Assembly (NCBI GenBank): GCA_013812265.1
Contig: JACCTQ010000227.1
Location: forward strand, 1 to 8,717
Source: Actinomycetota bacterium
GTDB lineage: Bacteria > Actinomycetota > Thermoleophilia > Gaiellales > Gaiellaceae
DNA length: 8,717 nucleotides
Reading direction: 5' to 3'
Shown here: positions 1-7,200 of the stretch, piece after piece
How the letters are laid out: each line of letters begins with the position of its first letter
How positions within the stretch are numbered: position 1 is the stretch's first letter
Made by a program: the position numbers and the translations under genes
Notes under the pieces: generated by a model
Databases searched by the model: none
What the model saw: the letters and a program-made list of their open reading frames with translations, nothing else
Told to the model about the DNA's origin: nothing

Positions 1-8
1 TTCCCCCT

Positions 9-140
9 TGCGCCGAGCACGGAGCGCAAGTAGGTCGAATCCACACCGGGCGGCTGTACGCGCAAGCGGAAAGTCAGTCGGTATGGGGAACGAACCCGCT
101 ACCGGCTCGGCGAATTTTTTTGGTCCGAGACGAGCATTCG
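9..140 (+). promoter_or_regulatory. Structured leader-like element, copy A (orphan)
   Basis: This stretch is homologous to 1238-1367. Positions 9-115 align without gaps at an offset of 1229 bases, with about 18 mismatches in 107 columns by hand count. Three blocks are identical: 9-27, 56-73 and 97-115. Visible helices are: GCGC/GCGC at 10-13 with 24-27; CGC(GCAA)GCG, a GNRA tetraloop hairpin, at 59-68; 51-56 with 75-80; GGG 86-88 with CCC 95-97 around the loop AACGAA; CGGTA 79-83 with TACCG 100-104; and CTCGG 106-110 with CCGAG 125-129. A two-base indel in the T run (115-121) relative to copy B argues against protein coding as the reason for conservation. Its promoter would lie before the window start. 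No convincing gene follows directly: the ORF from ATG 83 becomes an Arg/Pro-rich antisense translation. The next real gene starts at 546. The class of RNA is not recognised. Confidence 0.55.
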
Positions 141-423
141 CTCGCTCTCCCGGAGCAGCGCACCGGCGATCGCCTCCCCATGCTTTCGCGGTAGGTGGAT
201 CTCGGCGAGGCGGAGCAGCGCGGCGGCCTCGAGGAAGCGCGTGAGCGAGCAGTCGAGCAGCCGATCGACTGCGGGTAGTGCGCGAGGCACGCCTGCTTCG
301 ATGCGCGCCGTTCGGTCGGCGAGTGCCGCGACCTGGTCGGTGACCGAATGCCGTCGTCGAAGTCGATCGAGGACGCGTGCAGGCCGTGAGGCGCCGCGGG
401 GCTGCCCGCGAACGGTCTTACCG
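99..423 (-). pseudogene. Possible decayed coding fragment, helical C-terminal region
   Basis: Read on the minus strand, the frame ending at the TAG over 99-101 is strongly protein-like up to about position 350. Codons are rich in G/C at the third position and the translation is helical and amphipathic (for example FLEAAALLRLAEIHLP and EAIAGALLRESERMLVSDQ). Upstream, the coding-like signal appears to move to the neighbouring frame (HASSIDFDDGIR, about 350-385), which suggests a frameshift. The intact part of the frame has no good ATG or ribosome binding site; GTG at 290-288 is the only plausible late start and would give 63 residues. Its last codons overlap copy A of the leader element, as if the gene end had been joined to or overwritten by that element. 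I do not recognise the family. The alternative is that this is merely a GC-rich shadow frame, but no plus-strand frame here looks coding, which favours a relic. Confidence 0.35.
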
Positions 424-530
424 CCGCGCTGGTTATGAACGCTCTGATGGGGGAACAGCAGCTTCCGACTCGGGTCGTCGAGGATTCACCAGGCGGATCC
501 TCCCCAGGTGACTCCCAGCGGCCCAACAAC

Positions 531-540
531 AGAGGGAGAG
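531..540 (+). promoter_or_regulatory. Ribosome binding site deciding the start at 546
   Basis: The purine-rich AGAGGGAGAG lies five bases before ATG 546. It supports this start over the in-frame ATG at 435, whose extra 37 residues look non-coding (Pro/Ser/Arg mix). ATG 541 is out of frame and meets a TGA at once. Confidence 0.7.
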
Positions 541-545
541 ATGTC

Positions 546-1049
546 ATGAGCATGGACATGCTTCAGAATCTGCTCGGAGGCGGGCAGAAGCGTAAGGAGT
601 ACGAGGATTTCGTCGGCCGCTACGACCAGGGTGAGCCGTGGGAAGGTATCGACGACGACGAGGCGGTGAGCCGCCACGACGAGATCGCCTCGCACCTATC
701 GGAGGACGACTACGAGCTCTCGGCCCGCGAGGCCTTCGAGCGACTGTCGCCGCAGCAGCGCAAGGAGCTCGGCCGCATGATGCGCCAGCAGGGCAAGCAG
801 CGGCAGGTCGATCTGGGCGAGTTCGATTCCGACGACGAGGAGCGCTACAGCGATCCGCAACACCTCGCGCGGATGACCCGCCAGGTGCGAAAGCAGAAGC
901 CGGACATGATGAGCCAGCTCCTCGGCGGCGGCGGCGGCGGCTGCGGTGGTGGTCGCGGCGGTGTCGGCGGCATGCTCAGCAACCCGGTCGCGAAGGCCGC
1001 ACTCGCGGGCGTGGCAGCGATGGCCGCGAAGCGCATATTCAAGAAGTAG
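546..1049 (+). CDS. Small hypothetical protein with polyglycine linker
   Basis: The 167-residue product is of unknown function. It starts MSMDMLQNLLGGGQ and continues with a charged, mostly helical segment (about residues 17-86; acidic IDDDEA, then LSPQQRKELGRMMRQQGKQ). An acidic stretch (GEFDSDDEERYSD, about 91-103) and a basic KQKPD region follow. A glycine run spans about residues 127-142 and contains one cysteine. The C-terminal helix is Ala-rich with a basic end (NPVAKAALAGVAAMAAKRIFKK). That helix could be a weak membrane or amphipathic anchor, but it is short and I would not call it transmembrane with confidence. I have the impression of similar conserved hypothetical proteins in actinobacteria but cannot name a family. 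The ATG at 546 is chosen for its strong ribosome binding site; ATG 552 is a possible alternative. The gene stands alone between a non-coding or relic region and a terminator-like hairpin, so it is probably monocistronic. Confidence 0.8.
   Translation: MSMDMLQNLLGGGQKRKEYEDFVGRYDQGEPWEGIDDDEAVSRHDEIASHLSEDDYELSAREAFERLSPQQRKELGRMMRQQGKQRQVDLGEFDSDDEERYSDPQHLARMTRQVRKQKPDMMSQLLGGGGGGCGGGRGGVGGMLSNPVAKAALAGVAAMAAKRIFKK
924..941 (+). repeat. GGC trinucleotide run encoding polyglycine
   Basis: Six consecutive GGC codons lie inside the 546-1049 gene and encode most of its glycine linker. Such runs are prone to replication slippage; in-frame changes would only alter linker length. Confidence 0.85.
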
Positions 1050-1065
1050 CTCGAGCGGATCTCGA

Positions 1066-1102
1066 GGCCCGGGCACGGTTCGCGTGGGCCGTGTCCCGGA
1101 CC
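1066..1102 (+). terminator. Terminator-like hairpin after the 546-1049 gene
   Basis: CCGGGCACGG (1069-1078) pairs with CCGTGTCCCGG (1089-1099) with one bulged T, and GG/CC outside a mismatch extends the stem. The loop is ten bases (1079-1088). It begins 17 bases after the stop codon at 1049. No T tract follows, so it is either a U-less actinobacterial-type terminator or an mRNA 3'-end stabiliser. The rest of the gap to 1203 shows nothing else I can name. Confidence 0.5.
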
Positions 1103-1202
1103 TGACCCCCAGACGCGCCCGCCGGGGCCACCTTCGTCGCGGGCCGTGGAAGCACGGTTCAGAAACCTGTTGCACTTTGCGAGAAAATCGTTCGGCGCCC
1201 CC

Positions 1203-1231
1203 TTGAAACACTGTCCGCTTCTCCCTAGATT
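1203..1231 (+). promoter_or_regulatory. Sigma70-type promoter before leader copy B
   Basis: TTGAAA (1203-1208) and TAGATT (1226-1231) are separated by exactly 17 bases. They match the -35 consensus at 5/6 and the -10 consensus at 4/6. The predicted transcription start, six to eight bases after the -10, is about 1238. This is the base where strong homology between the two leader copies begins. The agreement supports both the promoter and the idea that the conserved element is transcribed from its first base. Confidence 0.65.
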
Positions 1232-1237
1232 CACTCC

Positions 1238-1367
1238 TGCGCCGAGCACGGAGCGCGAGTAGGTCGAAGTCACACCGAGCAGTCGTACGCGCAAGCGGAA
1301 AGCTGGTCGAGGTGGCTGACGAAAGCGCTACCGGCTCGGCGAATCTCTGGTCCGGGTTACGATTCCG
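1238..1367 (+). promoter_or_regulatory. Structured 5' leader element, copy B
   Basis: This is the candidate cis-regulatory RNA at the 5' end of the transcript for the envelope enzyme. Helices match those of copy A: GCGC 1239-1242 with 1253-1256; CGC(GCAA)GCG 1288-1297; GCT 1315-1317 with AGC 1324-1326 around the loop GACGAA; GGTG 1311-1314 with TACC 1329-1332; and CTCGG 1335-1339 with CCGGG 1352-1356. Against copy A, the 1315-1317/1324-1326 stem carries two compensatory changes (G-C to C-G and G-C to U-A). The last helix keeps pairing through a U-A to U-G change. GGTG 1311-1314 could instead pair with CACC 1273-1276, so two exclusive folds are possible, and the candidate GTG start at 1312 lies in that switching segment. 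The RNA class and any ligand or protein partner are unknown. The element overlaps the first 19 codons if the enzyme starts at 1312, and ends just before the alternative start at 1372. Confidence 0.55.
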
Positions 1368-4224
1368 GGCCGTGGATGCTAAGCAGCTAGCCGAGCTGGA
1401 ACGCTGGGCGAAGCAGCTCAAGGAGACAGGCGACACCGGCGAGGCGCGCGCCGCTGGGCGCGCCATCATTCTGCTCGTCGACGAGGTCGAGCGCCTCCAG
1501 AAGGAGGGCGCCGAGCCCCCGAGCGCTCCTCCGACACTCACCCGGCGCCCGAGCTTCGGACGTGGCCGCCGACGCTCCGAGGCGCCCGAGGAAGCGGGCC
1601 AGGCCGAGGAAGCGGGCCCGGCCGAGGAGACGCGCGTCGAGACCGCCGTCGTCCCCGACAAGCGGCGCGAGCGCGCTTTGGAGCGGAACGTGCGCCGGCG
1701 CCGGGCCCACCTGCGCCTCGCCCTCGCGCTCGCGATCCTGCTCGCCATGGCCTTCGGCACCTACTCCGCCGCGGCTCGCATCGCCCGCCCGGACCTGCAG
1801 CCGGGTGGTCCGGCCGAGAACGACAAGATCGGCGGCGGAGAGCGCGACGAGCTCGTCTTCTGGCTGCGCGGGAGCCGCGACACGCTGGATGGGACGCGCT
1901 GGACGCTCGACGGAAAGGACGTGACCGCGGCCACGCGCCTCGCCGGCGACCGGCTCGTCTACGACGGCACGAAGACCGGGGACGGTGAGCACACGCTCGA
2001 GGCGAAGGCGTCCGGCCCGTTCCCGGGCGCCGACGCGACTCACGAATGGCGCTTCGCGATCGATACCACCCCGCCGAGGATCCGGATGCCGAACACGGAG
2101 GTGGAAAAAGGAAAGCCGGCGCGCATCCTCGGACGCGTGGAGAAGGGCGCCGAGCTCACGGCCCACGGCCGAGCGGTCTCCGTGAGGGACGACGGCCGCT
2201 TCACGCTTGCGTTCCCGGCGGTTCCAACCCGACCGCTCCAGCTCGTCGCGGTCGACGGCTTCGGAAACCGGACGGTTCAGAGCATCCGCATCAAGCTGGC
2301 CCCGCGCCGCCCGGCGCACCCTCTGCGTGCTGTCCACGTCACCGCCGACGCCTGGCGGACGCCGGAGCTTCGCGACGGGATCCTCCGGATGATCGCAGAG
2401 CGCCGGATCAACGCCGTCGAGCTCGACCTGAAGGACGAAGCCGGAATCGTCGGCTTCGACGCCGACGTCGAGTTTGGCAAGAAGATCGGCTCCGTCAAGG
2501 GCGTCTACGACCTCGAGGACGCCGTCGAGACGCTGCACGAGCGCGGCGTTCGAGTGATCGGCCGCCTTGTCGCCTTCCGCGACCCCATTCACGCGAGCGC
2601 CGCCTGGAAGGCGGGCCGCCGCGCCGAGGTGATCCAGACGCCGAACGGTGAGCCCTACGCCGGCTACGGCGGCTTCACGAACTTCGCCAACCCGGCCGTG
2701 CGCAGGTACAACATCGACATCGCGCGTGACGCGGCCGACAAGGGCGTCGACGACATTCTCTACGACTACATCCGCCGGCCCGACGGCCCACTGTCGAGCA
2801 TGGTCTTCCCCGGCCTGCGAGGAACGCCCGAGAAGTCGATAGCCGAGTTCCTGGCCGAGACGAGGCGCGCCCTGCCGGACGACGTTCACCTCGGCGTGTC
2901 CGTCTTCGGCGTGGCTGCCACGCGCCCGGAGGAGGTGGCGCAGGACATCCCCATGATGGCGCGCGAGGCCGACTACATCGCCCCGATGCTGTATCCGTCG
3001 CACTGGGGTCCGGGCGAGTACAACGTGGCCAACCCGAACGCGCAGCCGTACGACATCGTCCGGCGCTCGCTGCGCGACTTCGTGAAGCAAACCGACGGCA
3101 CGGGTGCCCGCGTCGTACCGTGGCTCCAGGACTTCTCGCTCGGCGTCACCTATGGACCGGCCGAGGTCGCGGCGCAGACCCGCGCGGCGCGCGACGCCGG
3201 GACGCCGGAATGGATCCTCTGGGATCCGCTGGTGACGTACACCGCGGACGCGCTGGCCCGGACCGCCAAGACGACGTCCTGGCCGAAGAAGTCGAAGTCC
3301 TCGGCGCCCGGACAGGCCACCGCCACGAAGGTCGCCCAGAAGCGGAACGGGCGCGCCCCGAACGAGCTGGGAGAGATCCCCGTGATCATGTACCACCAGA
3401 TCCGCGCTGACGGCGGCGGCGACTACGACCTCACGCCGGCCGAGTTCCGAGCGGAGCTCGCCCTGCTCTTCCGCCAGCGCTACCGACCCGTGCGCGCGAT
3501 CGATCTCGTGCGCGGCAAGCTCGATCTGCCGGCCGGAATCTCCCCCGTGGTGCTGACCTTCGACGACTCGACGAAAGAGCAGCTCGCCTACGGACCGGGC
3601 GGCAAGATCAAGCCCGACACGGCGATCGGGATCATGCTCGACTTCGCACGCAAGCACCCGGGCTTCACGCCCGCGGGCACCTTCTACGTCAACCGGGAGC
3701 CGTTCGCCGGCGTCGCGGAAGGCTCCGAGATGCTCCGGTGGCTCGTCGAGAACGGGTTCGAGCTCGGAAACCACACCCACGACCACATTCCGTTCAACCA
3801 GAAGGACGCGGCGGGGGTGCAACAGGCCCTCGTCCTCGGCAAGCGCCTGATTCGGCAGGCTGCGCCGAACGCCCAGGTGCGTACGATGGCGCTCCCGCTG
3901 GGCGTGGAGCCGAAGCCTGCGCGACTCGCCGTCGCCGGGCAGTGGGGAGGTGAGTCCTACCGCCACGAAGGCGTGCTGCTGGTGGGCGCCGGCCCATCGC
4001 CCTCACCTTTCAGCAAGAAATTCGACCCGGCCGGCATCCCGCGCATGCGTACCGGCCCGTGGAAGGGCGAGGACGACTTCGCGAGTGGCTTCTGGCTCAG
4101 GATCCTCCAGCAGAACCCCGAGCGTCGCTACGTGTCGGACGGCGATCCGACCAAGATCACCTTTCCGCGGCGGCTTTCCGGAGAGCTCGCGCCGGAGCAT
4201 CGCGCCAAGGCGAACCCCTCCTAG
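1312..4224 (+). CDS. Membrane-anchored DUF4015 glycosidase-like / polysaccharide deacetylase fusion
   Basis: The 970-residue protein is probably a cell-envelope polysaccharide enzyme. Residue numbers assume GTG 1312. A charged cytoplasmic region (1-133), rich in basic residues just before the membrane, is followed by one transmembrane segment (about 134-153); this predicts N-in, C-out. Two Ig-like beta modules follow (about 170-250 and 255-330). From about 337 to 645 is a DUF4015-type (GHL) TIM-barrel-like domain with YDYIRRP (484-490), APMLYPSHW (557-565) and WLQDF. After a basic linker comes a CE4/NodB-type deacetylase (about 690-950). Its TFDDS (749-753) supplies the catalytic and metal-binding Asp pair, and NHTHDH (820-825) supplies the two metal-binding His. 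The third motif is degenerate (R857...LPLG). The metal triad is intact, so deacetylation is likely; glycosidase activity and substrate are inferred. The start is uncertain: GTG 1312 has GGAAAG nine bases upstream, whereas GTG 1372 (MDAKQLAELE) avoids the leader RNA but has a poor ribosome binding site. Confidence 0.88.
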   Translation: MADESATGSANLWSGLRFRAVDAKQLAELERWAKQLKETGDTGEARAAGRAIILLVDEVERLQKEGAEPPSAPPTLTRRPSFGRGRRRSEAPEEAGQAEEAGPAEETRVETAVVPDKRRERALERNVRRRRAHLRLALALAILLAMAFGTYSAAARIARPDLQPGGPAENDKIGGGERDELVFWLRGSRDTLDGTRWTLDGKDVTAATRLAGDRLVYDGTKTGDGEHTLEAKASGPFPGADATHEWRFAIDTTPPRIRMPNTEVEKGKPARILGRVEKGAELTAHGRAVSVRDDGRFTLAFPAVPTRPLQLVAVDGFGNRTVQSIRIKLAPRRPAHPLRAVHVTADAWRTPELRDGILRMIAERRINAVELDLKDEAGIVGFDADVEFGKKIGSVKGVYDLEDAVETLHERGVRVIGRLVAFRDPIHASAAWKAGRRAEVIQTPNGEPYAGYGGFTNFANPAVRRYNIDIARDAADKGVDDILYDYIRRPDGPLSSMVFPGLRGTPEKSIAEFLAETRRALPDDVHLGVSVFGVAATRPEEVAQDIPMMAREADYIAPMLYPSHWGPGEYNVANPNAQPYDIVRRSLRDFVKQTDGTGARVVPWLQDFSLGVTYGPAEVAAQTRAARDAGTPEWILWDPLVTYTADALARTAKTTSWPKKSKSSAPGQATATKVAQKRNGRAPNELGEIPVIMYHQIRADGGGDYDLTPAEFRAELALLFRQRYRPVRAIDLVRGKLDLPAGISPVVLTFDDSTKEQLAYGPGGKIKPDTAIGIMLDFARKHPGFTPAGTFYVNREPFAGVAEGSEMLRWLVENGFELGNHTHDHIPFNQKDAAGVQQALVLGKRLIRQAAPNAQVRTMALPLGVEPKPARLAVAGQWGGESYRHEGVLLVGAGPSPSPFSKKFDPAGIPRMRTGPWKGEDDFASGFWLRILQQNPERRYVSDGDPTKITFPRRLSGELAPEHRAKANPS
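1588..1629 (+). repeat. 18-bp tandem repeat in the enzyme's cytoplasmic region
   Basis: GAGGAAGCGGGCC occurs at 1588-1600 and again at 1606-1618, followed by a degenerate third start GAGGAG at 1624. The period is 18 bases. It encodes the repeated EEAG(Q/P)A motif in the low-complexity segment before the transmembrane helix and stays in frame, so length variation would be tolerated. Confidence 0.7.
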
Positions 4225-4257
4225 CACCCCGCGCGCCTCCCTGGCGCCTGCCCGTCG

Positions 4258-4269
4258 TACACTCGCTCC
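4258..4269 (+). promoter_or_regulatory. Candidate -10 for a leaderless mRNA
   Basis: TACACT (4258-4263) fits the actinobacterial TANNNT -10 pattern. It lies six bases before ATG 4270, so transcription should start at or within a base of the A of the start codon. No purine-rich ribosome binding site precedes the ATG, which is expected for a leaderless transcript. No good -35 is visible. The 45-base gap after the upstream gene also leaves room for read-through. Confidence 0.45.
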
Positions 4270-7200
4270 ATGCTCACGTGCCCGAGCTGTGGAGAGCAGA
4301 ACCCCGAGCGAGCCCGCTTCTGCCTCGCCTGCGCAACACCGCTCGAGAGCGAGGCAGAGCGCCCGCAGAAGACACGCAAGACGGTGACCATCCTCTTCTC
4401 GGACATGGTCGACTCCACGCCGCTGGGCGAGAGGCTCGACCCCGAGGCCCTGCAGACGATCAAGTCGCGCTACTTCGACGAGGTCCGCTCCGTGCTCGAG
4501 CGACACGGCGGCACGGTGGAGAAGTTCATCGGCGACGCCGTGATGGCGGCCTTCGGCATCCCCGTGGTGCACGAGGACGACGCGCTCCGCGCCGTGCGCG
4601 CTGCAAGCGAGGTGCGAGAAGCCGTCTCGCGCCTGAACGAGGCCCTGCAGAGCGAGCGAGGTCTCCGCATCGCCACGAGGACGGGCATCAACACGGGCGA
4701 GGTGGTGGCAGGCGATTCCTCGGCGAGGCAATCCTTCGCAACGGGCGATGCCGTCAACGTGGCCGCGCGCCTGGAGCAGGCCGCCGGAGCAGGCGAGATC
4801 CTGATCGGCGAGACCACCTACCGCCTGGTGCGAGACGCCGTCCAGGTGGAAGCGCTCGAGCCGCTCGCGCTCAAGGGGAAGGCTGAGGGCGTGCGCGCCT
4901 ACAAGCTGCTTGAGGTCGCTCCCAGCGCTCCTGGAACTGCACGCCGGCTCGACTCGCCGCTGGTGGGGCGGGAACGTGAGCGTGCTCAGCTTCGCCAGGC
5001 ATTCGACCGGGCGGTGGAGGAGAGAATGTGCCACCTGTTCACGCTCCTTGGTCCCGCGGGCGTTGGCAAGTCGCGACTCGTGGCCGAGCTCGTCCGTGAG
5101 CTGGGAGAGGACGCGACGGTTCTCCGTGGACGCTGTCTGTCCTACGGCGAGGGAATCACGTTCTGGCCTCTGGTCGAGATCCTGAGGCAGCTCGGCGCTG
5201 AGGAACAGGAGGCCATTGCCGCGCTGATTCGCGGCGCCGACCCGGACGAGCACGCCGACCGCATCGCGACCACGCTGTCAAGCGCGATCGGCCTGGGCCA
5301 GAGCTCGGCGACGGCTGACGAGATCTTCTGGGCATTTCGGAAGCTCCTCGAGGCGCTGTCGCAGGAGCGCCCCGTGGTGCTCGTTCTGGACGACGTGCAC
5401 TGGGGCGAGCGGGTGTTCCTCGATCTCGTCGAGCATGTCGCCGACTGGTCGCGTGATGCCCCGATCCTCGTGATCTGCGTGGCGCGGCCCGAGTTGCTCG
5501 ACGATCGAAGCGGCTGGGGCGGGGGAAAGCTCAACGCCTCGTCGCTCCTGCTCGGGCCGCTCACCGACAGCGAGAGCACGCAGTTGATCGAGAACCTCCT
5601 CGGGCGCGCGCCCATACCGGACGGGGCCCGCCGGCGCATCACGTCGGCCGCCGAGGGCAACCCGCTCTTCGTCGAGGAGATGCTCGCCATGCTCATCGAC
5701 GTCGGCTGCCTCGAGCGGCAGAACGGCTCGTGGGTCGCGGCCGGTGACCTGGCCGCCGTGACCGTCCCGCCGACGATCCAGGCGCTTCTCGCCGCGCGGC
5801 TCGACCAGCTGAACCCGGGCGAAAGGCATGTGATCGAGCGAGCTGCCGTGGAAGGCAAGCTATTCCACCTCGGGGCGGTCGTCGAGCTTTCGCCCGCAGA
5901 TCTGCGAGACGATGTCGGAGCACATCTGATGGCGCTCGTCCGGCGCGAGCTCATCCGGCCCGGGCGCGGCGAGTTTCCCGGCGAGGATGGATTCCGGTTC
6001 CGCCACCTGCTCGTGCGCGACTCCGCGTACGAAGCCCTTCCCAAAGAGCAGCGGGCCGAGTTGCACGAGCGGTTCGCCGACTGGCTCGAGCGAAAGGCGG
6101 AAGGAAAGATCGGCGAGTACGAGGAGATCCTCGGCCACCACCTGGAGCAGGCCTACCGTTACCGAGCCGAGCTCGGCCCGATCGGACCTCGCGAGCGGGA
6201 GCTGGCCAGGCGGGCGGCGCAGCTGTTCGTCTCGAGCGCTCGAAGAGCATCGGGCGGCGCTGACGTGACGGCGACTCGATCGCTGCTCTCTCGCTCTGCG
6301 GCGCTGCTGCCCCCTGACGATCCCGTCCGCGTCGCCCTGTTGCCCGATCTTGCCGCGGCGCTCCACGGGTTAGGCGAGTACGAGGAGGGAAACGGTGTTC
6401 TGAACGAAGCGTTCGAGCGGGCGCGCGCGTCGAAGAACGAGCGTGTGGAGGCCCGTGCGCAGATCGTCCGGCTGAATGCCCGTCTGCAATGGGAACCTCA
6501 CGCGCTCGAGCTGATCGAGCCTCTGGCGCGTGCGCTGCCGGAGGTCTTCGAACGGCTCGAAGACGAGAGCGGGCAAGCGGCGAGTTTCATGCTGCTCTCG
6601 ATGCTCAGTTGGCACCGAGCTCATGCCGAGAGAGCGATGGAGCTCTCGAAACGGGCGCTCCACCACGCCCGGCGCGCGAACGATTCGAGACTCGAGTTCG
6701 ACGCAACGATGTGGCTCGCGACGGCGACGTTGTTCGGTCCCACGCCTGTTGCGGAGGGTTTGCGCCGCCTCGACGAGCTCGCTGGATCCGGGAACCCCTG
6801 GCTGCCACCGCTCATCTCGAACGCACGAGCGGGCCTCGAAGCGATGATCGGCCGTTTCGACGACGCACGCAGGTCGCTGGCGAACTGCCTCGAGGCCTAC
6901 GAGCAGCTCGGGCACCGGGTTTTCGCGGCGGCCATCCGCAGCCATGTTGGAGGTAAGGTCGAGATGCTCGCGGGCAATCCTTCGGCCGCCGAACGCCATC
7001 ACCGCGATGCGCTCGAGGAGTTCGAGCGTATGGGCGAGAAGGGCTACCTGTCCACCACGGCAGCTCACCTCGGGGAAGTCGTCTACGCGCAGGGGCGCTT
7101 CGACGAGGCGGAATCGTTGGCGCGCATGAGCGAGCAAGCCGGTTCGCCCGACGATGTCTTGACACAGACCCTGCTGCGTGCAGTGCGCGCGAAGGTGCTC

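Noticed and set aside
115..129. T run in copy A as an intrinsic terminator
   Set aside because: The Ts lie in the loop of the CTCGG/CCGAG stem, not after a stem, so they do not form a terminator tail.
83..244. ATG 83 ORF as a truncated paralogue of the envelope enzyme
   Set aside because: Similarity stops after about 12 codons at an indel that breaks the frame; the rest is Arg/Pro/Ser-rich antisense sequence, and the conserved upstream bases cannot be protein-coding in this frame.
435..545. Upstream ATG 435 as start of the polyglycine protein
   Set aside because: The extra 37 residues look non-coding, and the strong AGAGGGAGAG site points to ATG 546.
1238..1332. T-box or other tRNA-sensing leader (GAGTAGG, GGTGGCT strings)
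   Set aside because: No proper T-box sequence or specifier architecture is present, the GGTGG string is absent in copy A, and the downstream gene is not an aminoacyl-tRNA or amino-acid gene.
1285..1367. Resemblance of the leader to a c-di-GMP-I (GEMM) riboswitch
   Set aside because: Short strings in copy B (ACGC, GACG-AAAGC, CCGGGTTAC) recall the GEMM core. However, GACGAA is the loop of a covarying hairpin here, the GNRA hairpin is in the wrong place, and copy A does not keep the GEMM-like bases.
1387..3966. Long minus-strand ORF of 859 codons
   Set aside because: It is the antisense shadow of the envelope enzyme: low-complexity Arg/Gly/Val/Leu composition, no domain motifs, and the plus strand is clearly coding.
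4003..5253. Minus-strand ORF of 416 codons, and a similar one at 6370-7641
   Set aside because: Both are antisense to the cyclase gene, rich in Arg/His/Leu, with no recognisable motifs or ribosome binding sites.
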